Shown here one piece after another: positions 9,993 through 20,813 of a stretch of 64,000 nt of DNA (its first letter is position 1; each line of letters begins with the position of its first letter). Below the pieces are notes generated by a model. The model saw nothing but the letters and a program-made list of their open reading frames with translations. It was not told where the DNA came from and searched no databases. Location: positions 77,571-141,570 of the forward strand of contig CAWHHZ010000016.1 of the NCBI GenBank assembly GCA_963829355.1, in the 5' to 3' direction. The translations under genes were made by a program, and so were the position numbers. Source of the stretch: CAWHHZ01 sp963829355. GTDB lineage: Bacteria; Acidobacteriota; Thermoanaerobaculia; Gp7-AA8; JAHWKK01.

Positions 9993-10207
9993 TTCGAAAT
10001 TGAAAATGAAAAATCGAAAATTGAAAATGGAGCGGCTCGCGACTCGACTCTACGGGCCGATGTCATAGAATAGCGCCGCGACGTTTCATCGTCCGCGCGA
10101 CAGCCCTTTTTGTCGTCGCTGCCAATCGGGGCAGCCTACGCGACGCAGCGCCGCTTCGTTCCTTCGTTTTCAATTTTCCATTTTCAATTTTCAATTTTTC
10201 ATTTTCC
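9993..10207. repeat. A/T-rich tandem repeats (CAATTTTC units) flanking a spacer
   Basis: At 9993-10030 units such as GAAAATTGAAAATG are repeated, and at 10160-10207 the complementary units (CAATTTTCCATTTTCAATTT) occur several times. A shorter run is at 9884-9897. The two arms are inverted relative to each other. No gene lies between; the tract separates tRNA-Leu from the acyl-CoA dehydrogenase gene. Confidence 0.8.
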
Positions 10208-10225
10208 ATCCCTGGAGGATCACAC

Positions 10226-11404
10226 ATGACTGATACCGACACCTTCACTCCCGGCGCGCCCCTGACCATCCTTTCCGAAGAGGAACGGATGTTCCAGGAG
10301 GCAGTGCGCGAATTCGCGGTCGAACAGATCAGACCGCTCGTCACTGAGATGGACGAGAACGCACAGATGAACAAGGATCTGATCAAGAGCTTCTTTGAGC
10401 TCGGAATCATGGGCATCGAGATTCCCGAGCAATACGGTGGCGCGGGATCGAGCTTCTTCAATGCCGTGCTCGTCGTCGAGGAGCTCTCGCACGTCGACGC
10501 TTCGTGCGGCGTCCTGGTCGACGTCCAGAACACTCTGGTCAACAACGCGATCGTGCGCTGGGGCAACGACGATCAGAAGTCGAAGTACCTGACGAAACTT
10601 GCCAGCGAGAGCGTCGGTGCGTACGCACTCTCCGAGGCAGGCTCCGGTTCCGATGCGTTCGCACTCGCGACCAGGGCGGAAGACAAGGGGGATCACTGGC
10701 TGATCAACGGTCGCAAACTGTGGATCACCAGCGCGGCCGAAGCGGAGATCTTCATCGTGTTCGCGAATATCGATCCGGACGCCGGATACAAGGGCATCAC
10801 CGCTTTCCTCGTCGAGCGGGATTCTCCCGGATTCTCCGTCGGAAAGAAGGAGAACAAGACCGGAATCCGCGCATCCTCGACCTGTGAGCTGATCCTCGAT
10901 GACTGCCAGGTGCCGAAGGAGAATGTTCTCGGTGAGGTCGGCAAAGGTTACAAGATCGCGATCGAGACCCTCAACGAAGGTCGCATCGGCATCGGTGCTC
11001 AGATGATCGGTGTTGCGCGCGGTGCTCTCGAGCACGCCATCGCCTACGTCAAGGAGCGCCAGCAGTTCGGCCGGGCAATCGCGGAGTTCCAGGGCGTACA
11101 ATTCCAGATTGCAGAGGCGGCGATCGAGCTCGAGGCAGCCCGGCTGATGGTTTACAACTCGGCGCGGCTCAAGGACGCCGGACAACCTTTCCTGAAGGAA
11201 GCCGCCATGGCGAAGTACTACTCCTCGAACGTCTGCGAGAAGATCACATCGGTTGCCGTCCAGCTCTTCGGTGGAAACGGCTTCACGAAGGAGTATCCCG
11301 TTGAGAAGTTCTGGCGTGACTCGAAGGTGGGCCAGATCTACGAAGGGACATCGAACATGCAGCTCCAGACGATCGCCAAAGTGATTCTCTCCGGAAAACT
11401 GTAA
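10226..11404 (+). CDS. Acyl-CoA dehydrogenase (short/branched-chain type)
   Basis: The 392-residue flavoprotein would catalyse alpha,beta-dehydrogenation of an acyl-CoA in fatty-acid or branched-chain amino-acid breakdown, passing electrons to ETF. It shows the N-terminal helical domain, the FAD-binding strand motifs YALSEAGSGSDA and KLWITSAAEAEIFIVFA, and the C-terminal helical domain with RQQFGRAIAEFQ and QLFGGNGFTKEYPVEKFWRD. The catalytic glutamate is in IYEGTSNMQ near residue 373. GGAGG lies 8 bases before the ATG. It stands alone between repeats. Substrate chain length cannot be fixed, but the sequence is most like butyryl- and 2-methylbutyryl-CoA dehydrogenases. Confidence 0.94.
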   Translation: MTDTDTFTPGAPLTILSEEERMFQEAVREFAVEQIRPLVTEMDENAQMNKDLIKSFFELGIMGIEIPEQYGGAGSSFFNAVLVVEELSHVDASCGVLVDVQNTLVNNAIVRWGNDDQKSKYLTKLASESVGAYALSEAGSGSDAFALATRAEDKGDHWLINGRKLWITSAAEAEIFIVFANIDPDAGYKGITAFLVERDSPGFSVGKKENKTGIRASSTCELILDDCQVPKENVLGEVGKGYKIAIETLNEGRIGIGAQMIGVARGALEHAIAYVKERQQFGRAIAEFQGVQFQIAEAAIELEAARLMVYNSARLKDAGQPFLKEAAMAKYYSSNVCEKITSVAVQLFGGNGFTKEYPVEKFWRDSKVGQIYEGTSNMQLQTIAKVILSGKL

Positions 11405-11509
11405 CGAGGACGGTTCGGCGGGAGGCCGAGACTCCCGCTCGGCCGCAACTCCGTCGTCGGGTGTCTTAGAGTGCTGCGGCTCGGCAGGGCGTTCTCGAGC
11501 TGACGTGCT

Positions 11510-11992
11510 TCAGCCCTCGTCCTCCGGCCGCTCCTCATTCTCCTTCCTCTGAGTCCGGGCGATCTTCTGGAGCATGTCGCCTCCCACTCCCCCCGGATTC
11601 ATGCGGAGGGTGACGAGGAAAGTCGCGATTGCCACAATCGCACTCACGATCAGAATCGGGCCGAGCTGCGGAAAAAACGGCCACATCAGAGACAGAACGC
11701 CGGCTGCCGCACCCACGATCAGCAGCAAGACACGCTGGAGTCGTGGGGGCGCGAGTGCCGGCGGGCCCTCGAAGGTCAGAACCCCCTGGCCGGACGCTCC
11801 GTCCGGGTCTGGTTGCCAGCTCACCGAGCACGCGAGCGCACCCTCGGCACCGTCGGGAGAGAGATCGAACGCTATCCGATTCGACTCCCGAACGGTGACC
11901 TCACCGCCATACAGCTCGACGACTGCCTCGACGGTCTCCTCGATGCCGCCGAGTGGCACCCGGTGCTCTCTGTAACGAACGGGAGGCGTCAT
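11510..11992 (-). CDS. Small membrane protein of unknown function
   Basis: The 160-residue protein has a soluble N-terminal half (residues 1-90, predicted mostly strand, ending FEGPPALAPPRLQR), two closely spaced membrane helices (about 91-108 and 114-133, VLLLIVGAAAGVLSLMW and ILIVSAIVAIATFLVTL), and a charged tail. I do not recognise a family. Its ATG overlaps the stop of the SDR gene by one base (TGATG), so the two are translationally coupled and probably act together. Confidence 0.7.
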   Translation of the reverse strand: MTPPVRYREHRVPLGGIEETVEAVVELYGGEVTVRESNRIAFDLSPDGAEGALACSVSWQPDPDGASGQGVLTFEGPPALAPPRLQRVLLLIVGAAAGVLSLMWPFFPQLGPILIVSAIVAIATFLVTLRMNPGGVGGDMLQKIARTQRKENEERPEDEG

Positions 11993-12780
11993 CAGCGTCT
12001 TGCCCTGTCGATGTCGATCTTCCGCCTGCCGAACCCGCCGGTCAGCCGGTCGAACACCGCAATAGGCATGATCCGAAGCAGCCGCATCAGCAGCACCATC
12101 GGAAGAGGAAAATTCAACTCGGGGACTTTCCGATCAATCCCGTCCGCGATGATCGTGGCAGCCTTGTCCGACTTCATCAGGAACGGCATTTTGAAACGGT
12201 TTTTTTCCGTCATGGGCGTTTCGATGAATCCTGGATTGACGGTGGTGACCTCGACCCCGGTCCGCCTGAGCTCGACTCGCGACGCCTCGAGGAATGCGCG
12301 CATCGCCGCCTTGCTCGCCGAGTACACCGAACCTCCGGGGATGCCGCGGAAACTCGAGATTGACGCGATACCGACGAAGTGTCCCTCTCCCCTCTCGACC
12401 ATCTGCGGAATCGTTGCTCCGAACAGAGTAAAGGTGCCCTCGACATTCGTTCTCATGATCGAGATTGCGTCGCTCGTATCAAAGCGCTTTGCCGGGGTCG
12501 GGATGCCGATTCCGGCGTTTGCGATCGCGAGATCGAGAGGTCCCCATTCGTTCACCAGGCGCCGGACAGCGGCGGTCATCGCATCCGCATCCGTGACGTC
12601 CGCCGGGAGCGGAAGCGCCGTCCCGCCAATCCGCTCGAGCTCACGTACCCGTTCCTCGAGCACATCTTCCCTTCTCGATACAAGCCCGAGCCGATAGCCC
12701 CGCTGGACGAGCTCCTTCGAGAGCTCTGCGCCGATTCCACTCGATGCCCCGGTGAGTATTGCATTCTTCAGCTCAGGCAT
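11992..12780 (-). CDS. Short-chain dehydrogenase/reductase (SDR)
   Basis: This 262-residue Rossmann-fold oxidoreductase has the nucleotide-binding motif TGASSGIG at residues 9-16, NAG (IANAGIG) in the middle, a catalytic Ser in SISSFRG and the YSASK catalytic pair near residues 153-157, followed by NPGFIETPM. Arg residues after the second strand (VSRRED) suggest NADP(H). The C-terminal MPIAVFDRL stretch suggests membrane association, as in acyl-chain or retinol-type SDRs. It is co-translated with the small membrane protein downstream. The substrate is unknown. Confidence 0.92.
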   Translation of the reverse strand: MPELKNAILTGASSGIGAELSKELVQRGYRLGLVSRREDVLEERVRELERIGGTALPLPADVTDADAMTAAVRRLVNEWGPLDLAIANAGIGIPTPAKRFDTSDAISIMRTNVEGTFTLFGATIPQMVERGEGHFVGIASISSFRGIPGGSVYSASKAAMRAFLEASRVELRRTGVEVTTVNPGFIETPMTEKNRFKMPFLMKSDKAATIIADGIDRKVPELNFPLPMVLLMRLLRIMPIAVFDRLTGGFGRRKIDIDRARR

Positions 12781-12842
12781 AGGGCAGACTTTAGCATGGG
12801 GCCGACGTCCCTCGACAGACTACGCCGGACCGCCGACCAAAC

Positions 12843-12939
12843 AGTCATCCTTCGCGTCAGAAAAGACTCCATCGGAATTGCACCGAAACTCAGGGCGAGT
12901 CATGCCGCACGCGATCCTTCGCTGCGCTCAGGATGACTG
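12843..12939. repeat. Family A palindromic repeat overlapping a gene end
   Basis: The left arm AGTCATCCTTCGCGTC and right arm GATCCTTCGCTGCGCTCAGG ending ATGACT flank a short centre. The right arm reaches into the last codons of the aminotransferase gene, whose stop (12928-12930) lies inside the repeat, so the repeat has replaced or extended the natural C-terminus. Confidence 0.7.
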
Positions 12940-14139
12940 CTGGCGACTCAGCGACTCCGTCTCCAGCTCCTCCACCAGCGCATCAGCGAGGACTTCGTAA
13001 TCGCTCCGTCCGTTGTAGAGCTGCGCCGAGATGCGCAGGATACGGTTCGGCGGTGCGGGCCATGGAAAAACAGGAACCTCGATCGCGTGGCGATCCATCA
13101 GCGCATCCTGGAGAGGGTCGCCGAAGAGGGACGACGTGAGATCACGCTGTCTCCCGTCGGGCAGCGGCACAGAGGCAATCGAACCGATCATCGACCCGGG
13201 GCAGGGAACGTCGATTCCGAGGGACTCGGAGAGGATCTTCCTCCCCTCCAGCACGAGCTCGCGGTTATGTCGCATCACGCCCGTCCACCCGTCCTCGTGC
13301 ATCCCGGCCATCACTTCAATTGCGGCCGGGATCGAAAGATACGGGCTCGGATCGTGAGTGCCGGTCCAGTCGAACTCGAGCTGAAATTTCGTACGATCTC
13401 CTCGGCTGGAGTTCGCCCCATGAGAGATCACTGCGGGACGAACCTCTGCGCGCAGGTCCTCCCGCACCCACAGAAACGCCGCACCCTTCGGGGCGCAGAT
13501 CCACTTGTGCGCGTTGCTCGTGTAGAACGCCGCACCGAGAGAATCGAGATCGAGCGGGAGCATGCCGAACGCATGGGCTCCATCAATGAGAGTCTCGATC
13601 CCCCGCTCCCTCAACTCTCTGACAATTTTCTCGACCGGAAACACCAGAGCCGTCGGACTGGTGACATGATCGATCAACGCGAGCTTCGTTCGCTTCGTGA
13701 CCTTCGCCATGATTCGATCGACGCACTCGTCCTCGCCCGAGACCGGAAACGGGATTTGCACATCGACCACTTCTGCTCCCCATCGCTCAGCGACGAAGGC
13801 GAGCGCGTTCCTCGACGCGTTGTACTCATGAGTGGTGGTCAGAAGCTCATCCCCCGGCGAGAAGCGGAGTGACCGCAGCACGGCGTTGACGCCGGTGGTT
13901 GCGTTCGGAACAAACGCGAGACCGGCCGGATCCGCTCCGACGAATGCGGCCGTCACATTCCTCGCATCGTCCAGGCGCTGCTCGAGCTCACGGACGAAGA
14001 AGCGGACTGGTTCCCGCTCAATGTGTTGGCGAATCTCCGTCTGCGCGTCGAGTACCGCTGCCGGGCAAGCCCCGAAGGATCCGTGATTGAGAAACACGAC
14101 GCCGGGATCGAGCACCCATCTGTTCCGAAGCTCATTCAC
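12928..14139 (-). CDS. Class V aminotransferase (isopenicillin-N-epimerase-like, PLP-dependent)
   Basis: This 403-residue PLP enzyme has the fold-type I pattern of the NifS/CefD group: FLNHGSFGACP at residues 16-26 (substrate-binding loop), PNATTGVNAVLRSL (phosphate-binding), the cofactor aspartate in LIDGAHAFGMLPLD, and the Schiff-base lysine in TSNAHKWICAPKGA near residue 211. The C-terminal small domain contains RISAQLYNGRSDYEVL. Relatives include epimerases, cysteine desulfurases and C-S lyases, so the reaction is uncertain. The final residues (SRQQSS) come from a palindromic repeat. Confidence 0.9.
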   Translation of the reverse strand: MNELRNRWVLDPGVVFLNHGSFGACPAAVLDAQTEIRQHIEREPVRFFVRELEQRLDDARNVTAAFVGADPAGLAFVPNATTGVNAVLRSLRFSPGDELLTTTHEYNASRNALAFVAERWGAEVVDVQIPFPVSGEDECVDRIMAKVTKRTKLALIDHVTSPTALVFPVEKIVRELRERGIETLIDGAHAFGMLPLDLDSLGAAFYTSNAHKWICAPKGAAFLWVREDLRAEVRPAVISHGANSSRGDRTKFQLEFDWTGTHDPSPYLSIPAAIEVMAGMHEDGWTGVMRHNRELVLEGRKILSESLGIDVPCPGSMIGSIASVPLPDGRQRDLTSSLFGDPLQDALMDRHAIEVPVFPWPAPPNRILRISAQLYNGRSDYEVLADALVEELETESLSRQQSS

Positions 14140-14224
14140 CCGTCGAGTGTAGCCGATCGCGGCACACTCCGCTGCGTCAGGTGCGGCGCGGCATTTGCGC
14201 TACACTTCTCCTCACGGAGGTCAC

Positions 14225-14896
14225 GTGAGAGAAAAGCTTTTCAATGCCATCCAGACAGGCGACGAGGCGACCGTCGAGAAGATTCTCGACGATACCCCCG
14301 AGCTTGCGGAACTGCGGGATGAACGTGGCGTTTCGGCGCTCCTGACTGCGCTCTACCACCGGCAAAATGGCGTTGCCGCAAAAATCCTGGCCAGACATCC
14401 GAAGATGGACATCTTCGACGCTGCGGCTGCCGGTGATCTCGACCGGGTTCGCGAGCTCCTCGATGATGACGGCTCGCTCGTCACCGCATACTCCCCCGAC
14501 GGATGGACCGCTCTCCATCTGGCCGCATTCTTTGGTCATCCCTCAGTTGTCGATCTCCTGATCGATCGTGGCGCCGGGATCGACATGCTCTCGACGAACA
14601 TGGGCAATACCGCGTTGCAGGCTGCGACGGCGGGGGGCCAGACCAGCGCGGTGAAGCGCCTCGTCGATCGCGGCGCCGACCTCGATTACGCGACGGTTCA
14701 GGGGGGGCACACAGCCCTGCATGGAGCTGCAAACGCCGGAAACGAAGACATTGCGAAGTTGCTGATCGACTCCGGTGCGGATCTCTCGGCGCGCACCGAT
14801 GATGGCCAGTCCCCTCGGGATCTGGCGGCCTCGCGAAATCATGATGAGATCGTACGGCTGATCGACGACCGATTGAACGAGGCTGGCAAACCGTGA
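14225..14896 (+). CDS. Ankyrin-repeat protein
   Basis: The 223-residue protein consists almost entirely of ankyrin repeats. At least four are clear, for example DGWTALHLAAFFGHPSVVDLLIDRGA, MGNTALQAATAGGQTSAVKRLVDRGA and GGHTALHGAANAGNEDIAKLLIDSGA (each split here only by description). No signal peptide or enzymatic domain is present, so it is likely a cytoplasmic protein-binding scaffold. A GTG at 14225 is chosen because GGAGG lies just upstream. The stop overlaps the start of the mechanosensitive channel gene (GTGA), which implies coupled translation and perhaps a regulatory partnership. Confidence 0.87.
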   Translation: MREKLFNAIQTGDEATVEKILDDTPELAELRDERGVSALLTALYHRQNGVAAKILARHPKMDIFDAAAAGDLDRVRELLDDDGSLVTAYSPDGWTALHLAAFFGHPSVVDLLIDRGAGIDMLSTNMGNTALQAATAGGQTSAVKRLVDRGADLDYATVQGGHTALHGAANAGNEDIAKLLIDSGADLSARTDDGQSPRDLAASRNHDEIVRLIDDRLNEAGKP

Positions 14897-15801
14897 ACCG
14901 GGTCTCGTCCAATCTCGAGAGCATGATCGAATCGCCACTGCTCGACCGGGTCAATTCCGTGCTCAACGCCCGTCTCTTTTCGCTCGGGGCGAGCGCCATC
15001 ACGATCGGAACGCTTCTCTACCTCGCCGTACTCGTCGTCGTCGTGCTGTGGACCGCGAGGAAGCTGAAAAAACTGTTTCTCGAGCGCATCATGTCGCGCA
15101 GTCAGATGGACATCGGCGGTCAGCAGGCCGTCGCCACGCTGTTCCACTACGTACTGCTTCTGCTGGGGCTGATGATCGTTCTTCAGACCGCCGGGATTGA
15201 TCTGACGACGCTCACCGTGCTTGCCGGTGCTGTCGGCGTCGGTGTGGGTCTGGGGCTCCAGGACGTCGTCAACAATTTCATCAGCGGTCTGATCATCCTG
15301 TTCGAGCGGCCGATCAAGGTCAATGACCGTGTGCAGGTCGGCGACATCGACGGCAAGATCGCGGATATTCGGGCACGATCGACCACGGTCCTGACGAACG
15401 ACAACGTCTCGATCATCATCCCGAACTCGAAGTTCATCACCGAGAACGTGATCAACTGGACACACAATGATTCCAGGCTCCGCTTCCGCATACCGGTCGG
15501 GGTGGCGTACGGAAGTGATCCTCAGCAGGTTCGCCAGGCACTGCTCGAAGCTGCCGCGTCTCACGATGGCGTCATGAAAGAGCCCGCCCCATCAGTATGG
15601 TTCAAGTCATTCGGGGATAGTTCACTCGACTTCGAGCTACTCGTGTGGACCCAATCCATGGTCCACAACCCAGGCAGATTCACGAGCGATCTCAACTACG
15701 CGATTCACGACAAGCTGAAGGAGCACGAGATATCGGTTCCGTTCCCGCAGCGTGATCTCCACTTGAAATCAGGACCGATCGACGTGCGAATCGACCGCTG
15801 A
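14893..15801 (+). CDS. MscS-family mechanosensitive ion channel
   Basis: The 302-residue inner-membrane channel relieves osmotic pressure. It has two N-terminal membrane helices (about residues 32-56 and 78-100), the glycine/alanine-rich pore helix TM3 (LAGAVGVGVGLGLQDVVNNFISG, about 111-133), the beta domain (RVQVGDIDGKIADI and DNVSIIIPNSKFI) and the C-terminal alpha/beta domain. Length and motif spacing match small MscS proteins. It begins with GTG overlapping the ankyrin gene by four bases. Confidence 0.94.
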   Translation: MNRVSSNLESMIESPLLDRVNSVLNARLFSLGASAITIGTLLYLAVLVVVVLWTARKLKKLFLERIMSRSQMDIGGQQAVATLFHYVLLLLGLMIVLQTAGIDLTTLTVLAGAVGVGVGLGLQDVVNNFISGLIILFERPIKVNDRVQVGDIDGKIADIRARSTTVLTNDNVSIIIPNSKFITENVINWTHNDSRLRFRIPVGVAYGSDPQQVRQALLEAAASHDGVMKEPAPSVWFKSFGDSSLDFELLVWTQSMVHNPGRFTSDLNYAIHDKLKEHEISVPFPQRDLHLKSGPIDVRIDR

Positions 15802-15995
15802 CCGCCGGAAACGGTGAATCACGAGTCCTCGCGCGATGCCTGGTGACTCCCCCACCAGGATCGAGCAAGTATCCGGCCCCTCCCCGGAGCAGCCGAGAGT
15901 CCGTGTCTGACGAAAATGACTACTGACTCGAGGACCAATAAGACTAACGACAACGACCAACGACTATCGACTAATGACTGACTGCCGACGACTCT
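15802..15995. repeat. Short degenerate tandem repeat (GACTAACGAC-like) between convergent genes
   Basis: The 194-base gap between the convergent mscS-like and S9 peptidase genes holds, from about 15913 to 15990, a degenerate run of 7-8-base units such as AATGACTA, CAACGACC, ACGACTAT and CGACTAATGA. No gene or clear terminator is seen. Confidence 0.6.
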
Positions 15996-18035
<2,040 letters not shown>

Positions 18036-18193
18036 CGGATTTCTCCGTTCGAGCCCGAGTGGGCGAAAGATGTGAGGCAGGCTGCAGGATCGGCTCCTGC
18101 AGCCTGCTGTGCGATCAGAAGTGAAGAATGAAGCCCGCGGAGACCATGAGTGGATCAAGCTCGAGATCGATCTCGTCGAGCCCCTGATCGTCG

Positions 18194-20232
18194 ATGGCAG
18201 TGGCGTCGAGAGGGATCCATTTTACATCCTACGCCGCCGGCGTCAATGCATGGCGGTCGAGCAACGAGCTGCCGATCGAGTACCAGGGGCTGGAGATCAA
18301 CGATGTTGCGCCATGGTCTCCGGTCGACTCGGTCGTCATCGCAAAACTGATTGCATTCGGACTCTCTTTCGACCTCGATACCGACAACACAGTGGCCTTG
18401 CTCACCTGGCAGGGAGTCGGCGCGGCTGTCGGTTTCGACGGCACGACTCTTTTCTTCGAGGATCTGTACCGAGTCGAGCCGTTCGGTAGTGCCTCGACTG
18501 TCCCGGACGCGAGCAGTCTCGCTCCGGTACGGACCGCCGCCGCCAAGAGTGGCGACCCGTACATCGGAATCCGGGAGTTCACCCGTAACCTCGACCCCTC
18601 CGTTCTCGACCTCGCAAAACAGGTCTCGGCGACCTTCGGCACCAATCCCTACCTGGAGGAAGCGCTCGATACGGAGTTTTTCTTCGGGTCCAACGAGTGG
18701 GGCATCGGTGGATCGAACACGGCGAGCGGTCGTCCGATGATCGCAAACGATCCTCACCTGGCGCTCGACACCCCTTCGACCTTCTATCCGATGGCCCTTC
18801 AGGGAGGCTCGATCAACGCGATCGGAATGGGATTCCCCGGCGCACCGTACGTCATCCTGGGACGTACTCCCGAGCTCGCCTGGGGAGCCACCACGAACCC
18901 GATGGACGTGACCGATGCCTTCGTCGAGGAGCTGGTGATCGATCCGAAGGCTCCGGCGGGTCTCGCGACGCGACACGGAGACGTCGTCGAGTGGCTCTTC
19001 CCGATCCGTCAGACATGGCGAGTGAACGTGATCGGCGACGGAGTGAACGACAACCTTCAGACGCTCCAGCCGAGCGCAACTCTTCCGGAGGCAAGCCTCA
19101 TCGTTCCGAGAAGGAACGCACCGATCGTCGCTCTCGACATGGCCGCGGGTACGGCGATCAGCGTCCAGTACACCGGCCTGAACGCCACCCAGGAGGTCGA
19201 AGCGTTCCGCCGGTGGAACATGGCTTCGACGATCGAGGAGTTCCGCGACGCGTTGCAGTGGTTCGATTTTGGATCGCAGAACTGGGCTGTCGTCGACAGC
19301 AACGGGAACTACGGCTACTTCACCAGTGGTGAGATGCCGCTCCGCGAAGACCTCCAGGCCGGTGTGGTCAACGGACTGCCCCCCTGGTTCCTACGGAATG
19401 GACCGGAAGGAAACGACTGGATTCGTGACCTGAACCCGTCCCCCGCACAGGCGACACCGAACGCGATCCTGCCGTTCTCCGAGATGCCTCAGGTCGTGAA
19501 TCCGGCGAACGGATTCTTCGTCAACGCGAACAACGACCCCGCGGGAACGACACTAGACAACAACCCTCTCAATCCGGAGGCGTCGAGGATCTTGCCGGCA
19601 TGTCGATTCCCCGGCCGGGAAGCCAGGAAACGATGAACTCGCTCCGTCACTTCTTCGATACGTGGGAAGAGACGAAAGGGGTCGGTGCCTCGGGTATGAC
19701 CTTCTTCAATCTCCCATCGGAGCTCGGCGTGAGCGATCGTGACGACACGAGGGACATCCTGATCCTTCAGAGCGTCGCCGATGCTCTGGCAATGATCACC
19801 AGCGAAGAGTTTGCACCTGCATTCGGCCGGTCGGCCGACATGAATGACTGGAACTGGGGAAAGCTGCACCGAGTCGTACTTGAACATCCCCTCGGCGGTA
19901 TTCTCAGCATTCCTCCTGCAGGCGGCGGGTTCCCCCCCTCGCTGGATGGCCTCCCCGGCATCTCCACGGATGGTGGCTTCGGTACCGTCGATGCTTCATC
20001 TCACAACGTCCGGGCGGACGGGGTGAACGAGTTCATGTTCGGCAGCGGTCCCGTGAGGAGATTCGTCGCGGAAGGAGAGAGTGCGGGCATCAAGGCCGTG
20101 ACCAGTCTTCCGGGTGGGACGAGTGGAACACTCGGCGATCCGAACTACGCCAACCTCCTCCCTCTCTGGCTCACGAACGAAGCATTTGACTCAGTACTCA
20201 GACCGATGCCCTACATACCCTGGATCAGGTAA
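18194..20232 (+). pseudogene. Penicillin acylase-family (peptidase S45) gene remnant with two deletions
   Basis: The first open part (18194-19636) contains the family's chain-boundary serine in FFFGSNEWGIGGSNTASGRP, the region where precursor cleavage creates the catalytic N-terminal Ser, plus LGRTPELAWGATTNP and NPANGFFVNANNDPAG. The second part (19600-20232, another frame) has WGKLHRVVLEHPLGG, TDGGFGTVDASSHN and a normal C-terminus. The first 100 or so residues of the family (signal peptide and start of the alpha chain) are absent: homology begins at TSYAAGVNAW near 18221. Roughly 130 residues appear to be missing at 19575-19610, where the frame also changes. This is judged from remembered family layout. 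The remnant is not expected to be active. Confidence 0.8.
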
Positions 20233-20312
20233 GACGAGCATGAAGTGAAAGGGGGAACGCTGGAGTGAGAAGGGAGAACATCCCGACTCACCTCAGCCTC
20301 CCCTGACTCCCA

Positions 20313-20364
20313 TTCAAGGGTTCAAGGGTTCAAGGGTTCAGGAGTTCAGGAGTTCAGGAGTTCC
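20313..20364. repeat. Tandem octamer repeat (GGTTCAAG / AGTTCAGG units)
   Basis: Six to seven consecutive 8-bp units, first GGTTCAAG then AGTTCAGG, lie just after the acylase remnant. The complementary TTGAACC-type units follow at 20542-20730, so this is the left arm of an inverted pair. Confidence 0.8.
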
Positions 20365-20378
20365 GGAGCCGTGGGTAC

Positions 20379-20487
20379 TGTCATTCCGAAGGAGCGGCTT
20401 CATCGCGACTGAGGAATCCGGGCAGTGGACTGCACTACCCCTCCCAGATTCCTCCTCTCCCGCTTTGCGGGATCGTTCGGAATGACA
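20379..20487. repeat. Family B palindromic repeat (TGTCATTCCGAA arms)
   Basis: The left arm TGTCATTCCGAAGGAGCGG and the right arm TCGTTCGGAATGACA are inverted copies. Inner arms GAGGAATC and GATTCCTC also pair. This is a second palindrome family, distinct in arm sequence from family A (CATCCTGAG). Confidence 0.8.
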
Positions 20488-20541
20488 GACCTGTCTCTCT
20501 CTCACGTGCGACGCCCCGCAGCTCGGGACAACAGCCCCTCA

Positions 20542-20767
20542 ACCACTTTGAACCCCTGAATCTTGAACCTCTGAACTCTTGAACTCTTGAACACTTGAAC
20601 TTTTGAACCTTTGAACCCTTCACTCCCCGTGTGCGCCCCGTCACAACTCCGTTTGAACCTCTGAACATCTGAAGCTCTGAACATCTGAACATCTGAACCC
20701 TTGGCCTCTTGATCCCTTGAACACTTGACCCTATACCCGCCCCCGTGTGCGCCCCGTCACAACTCCG
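20542..20767. repeat. Tandem TTGAACNC repeats with a 27-bp direct repeat
   Basis: About twenty degenerate units of TTGAACCC, TTGAACTC or CTGAACAT fill 20542-20730. A perfect 27-base direct repeat beginning CCCCGTGTGCGCCCCGTC lies at 20625-20651 and again at 20741-20767, the second copy ending 46 bases before the GGDEF-EAL start codon. No gene is seen in the 581-base gap. Confidence 0.85.
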
Positions 20768-20813
20768 ACACAACCCCTTTCGCGTACACTTCCTTCATGC
20801 GACAGGTGATGAG

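Noticed and set aside
9451..10068. A 205-codon plus-strand frame between rpoD and the acyl-CoA dehydrogenase
   Set aside because: It runs through a transcription terminator, a palindromic repeat and the tRNA-Leu gene, and its product has no protein-like motifs.
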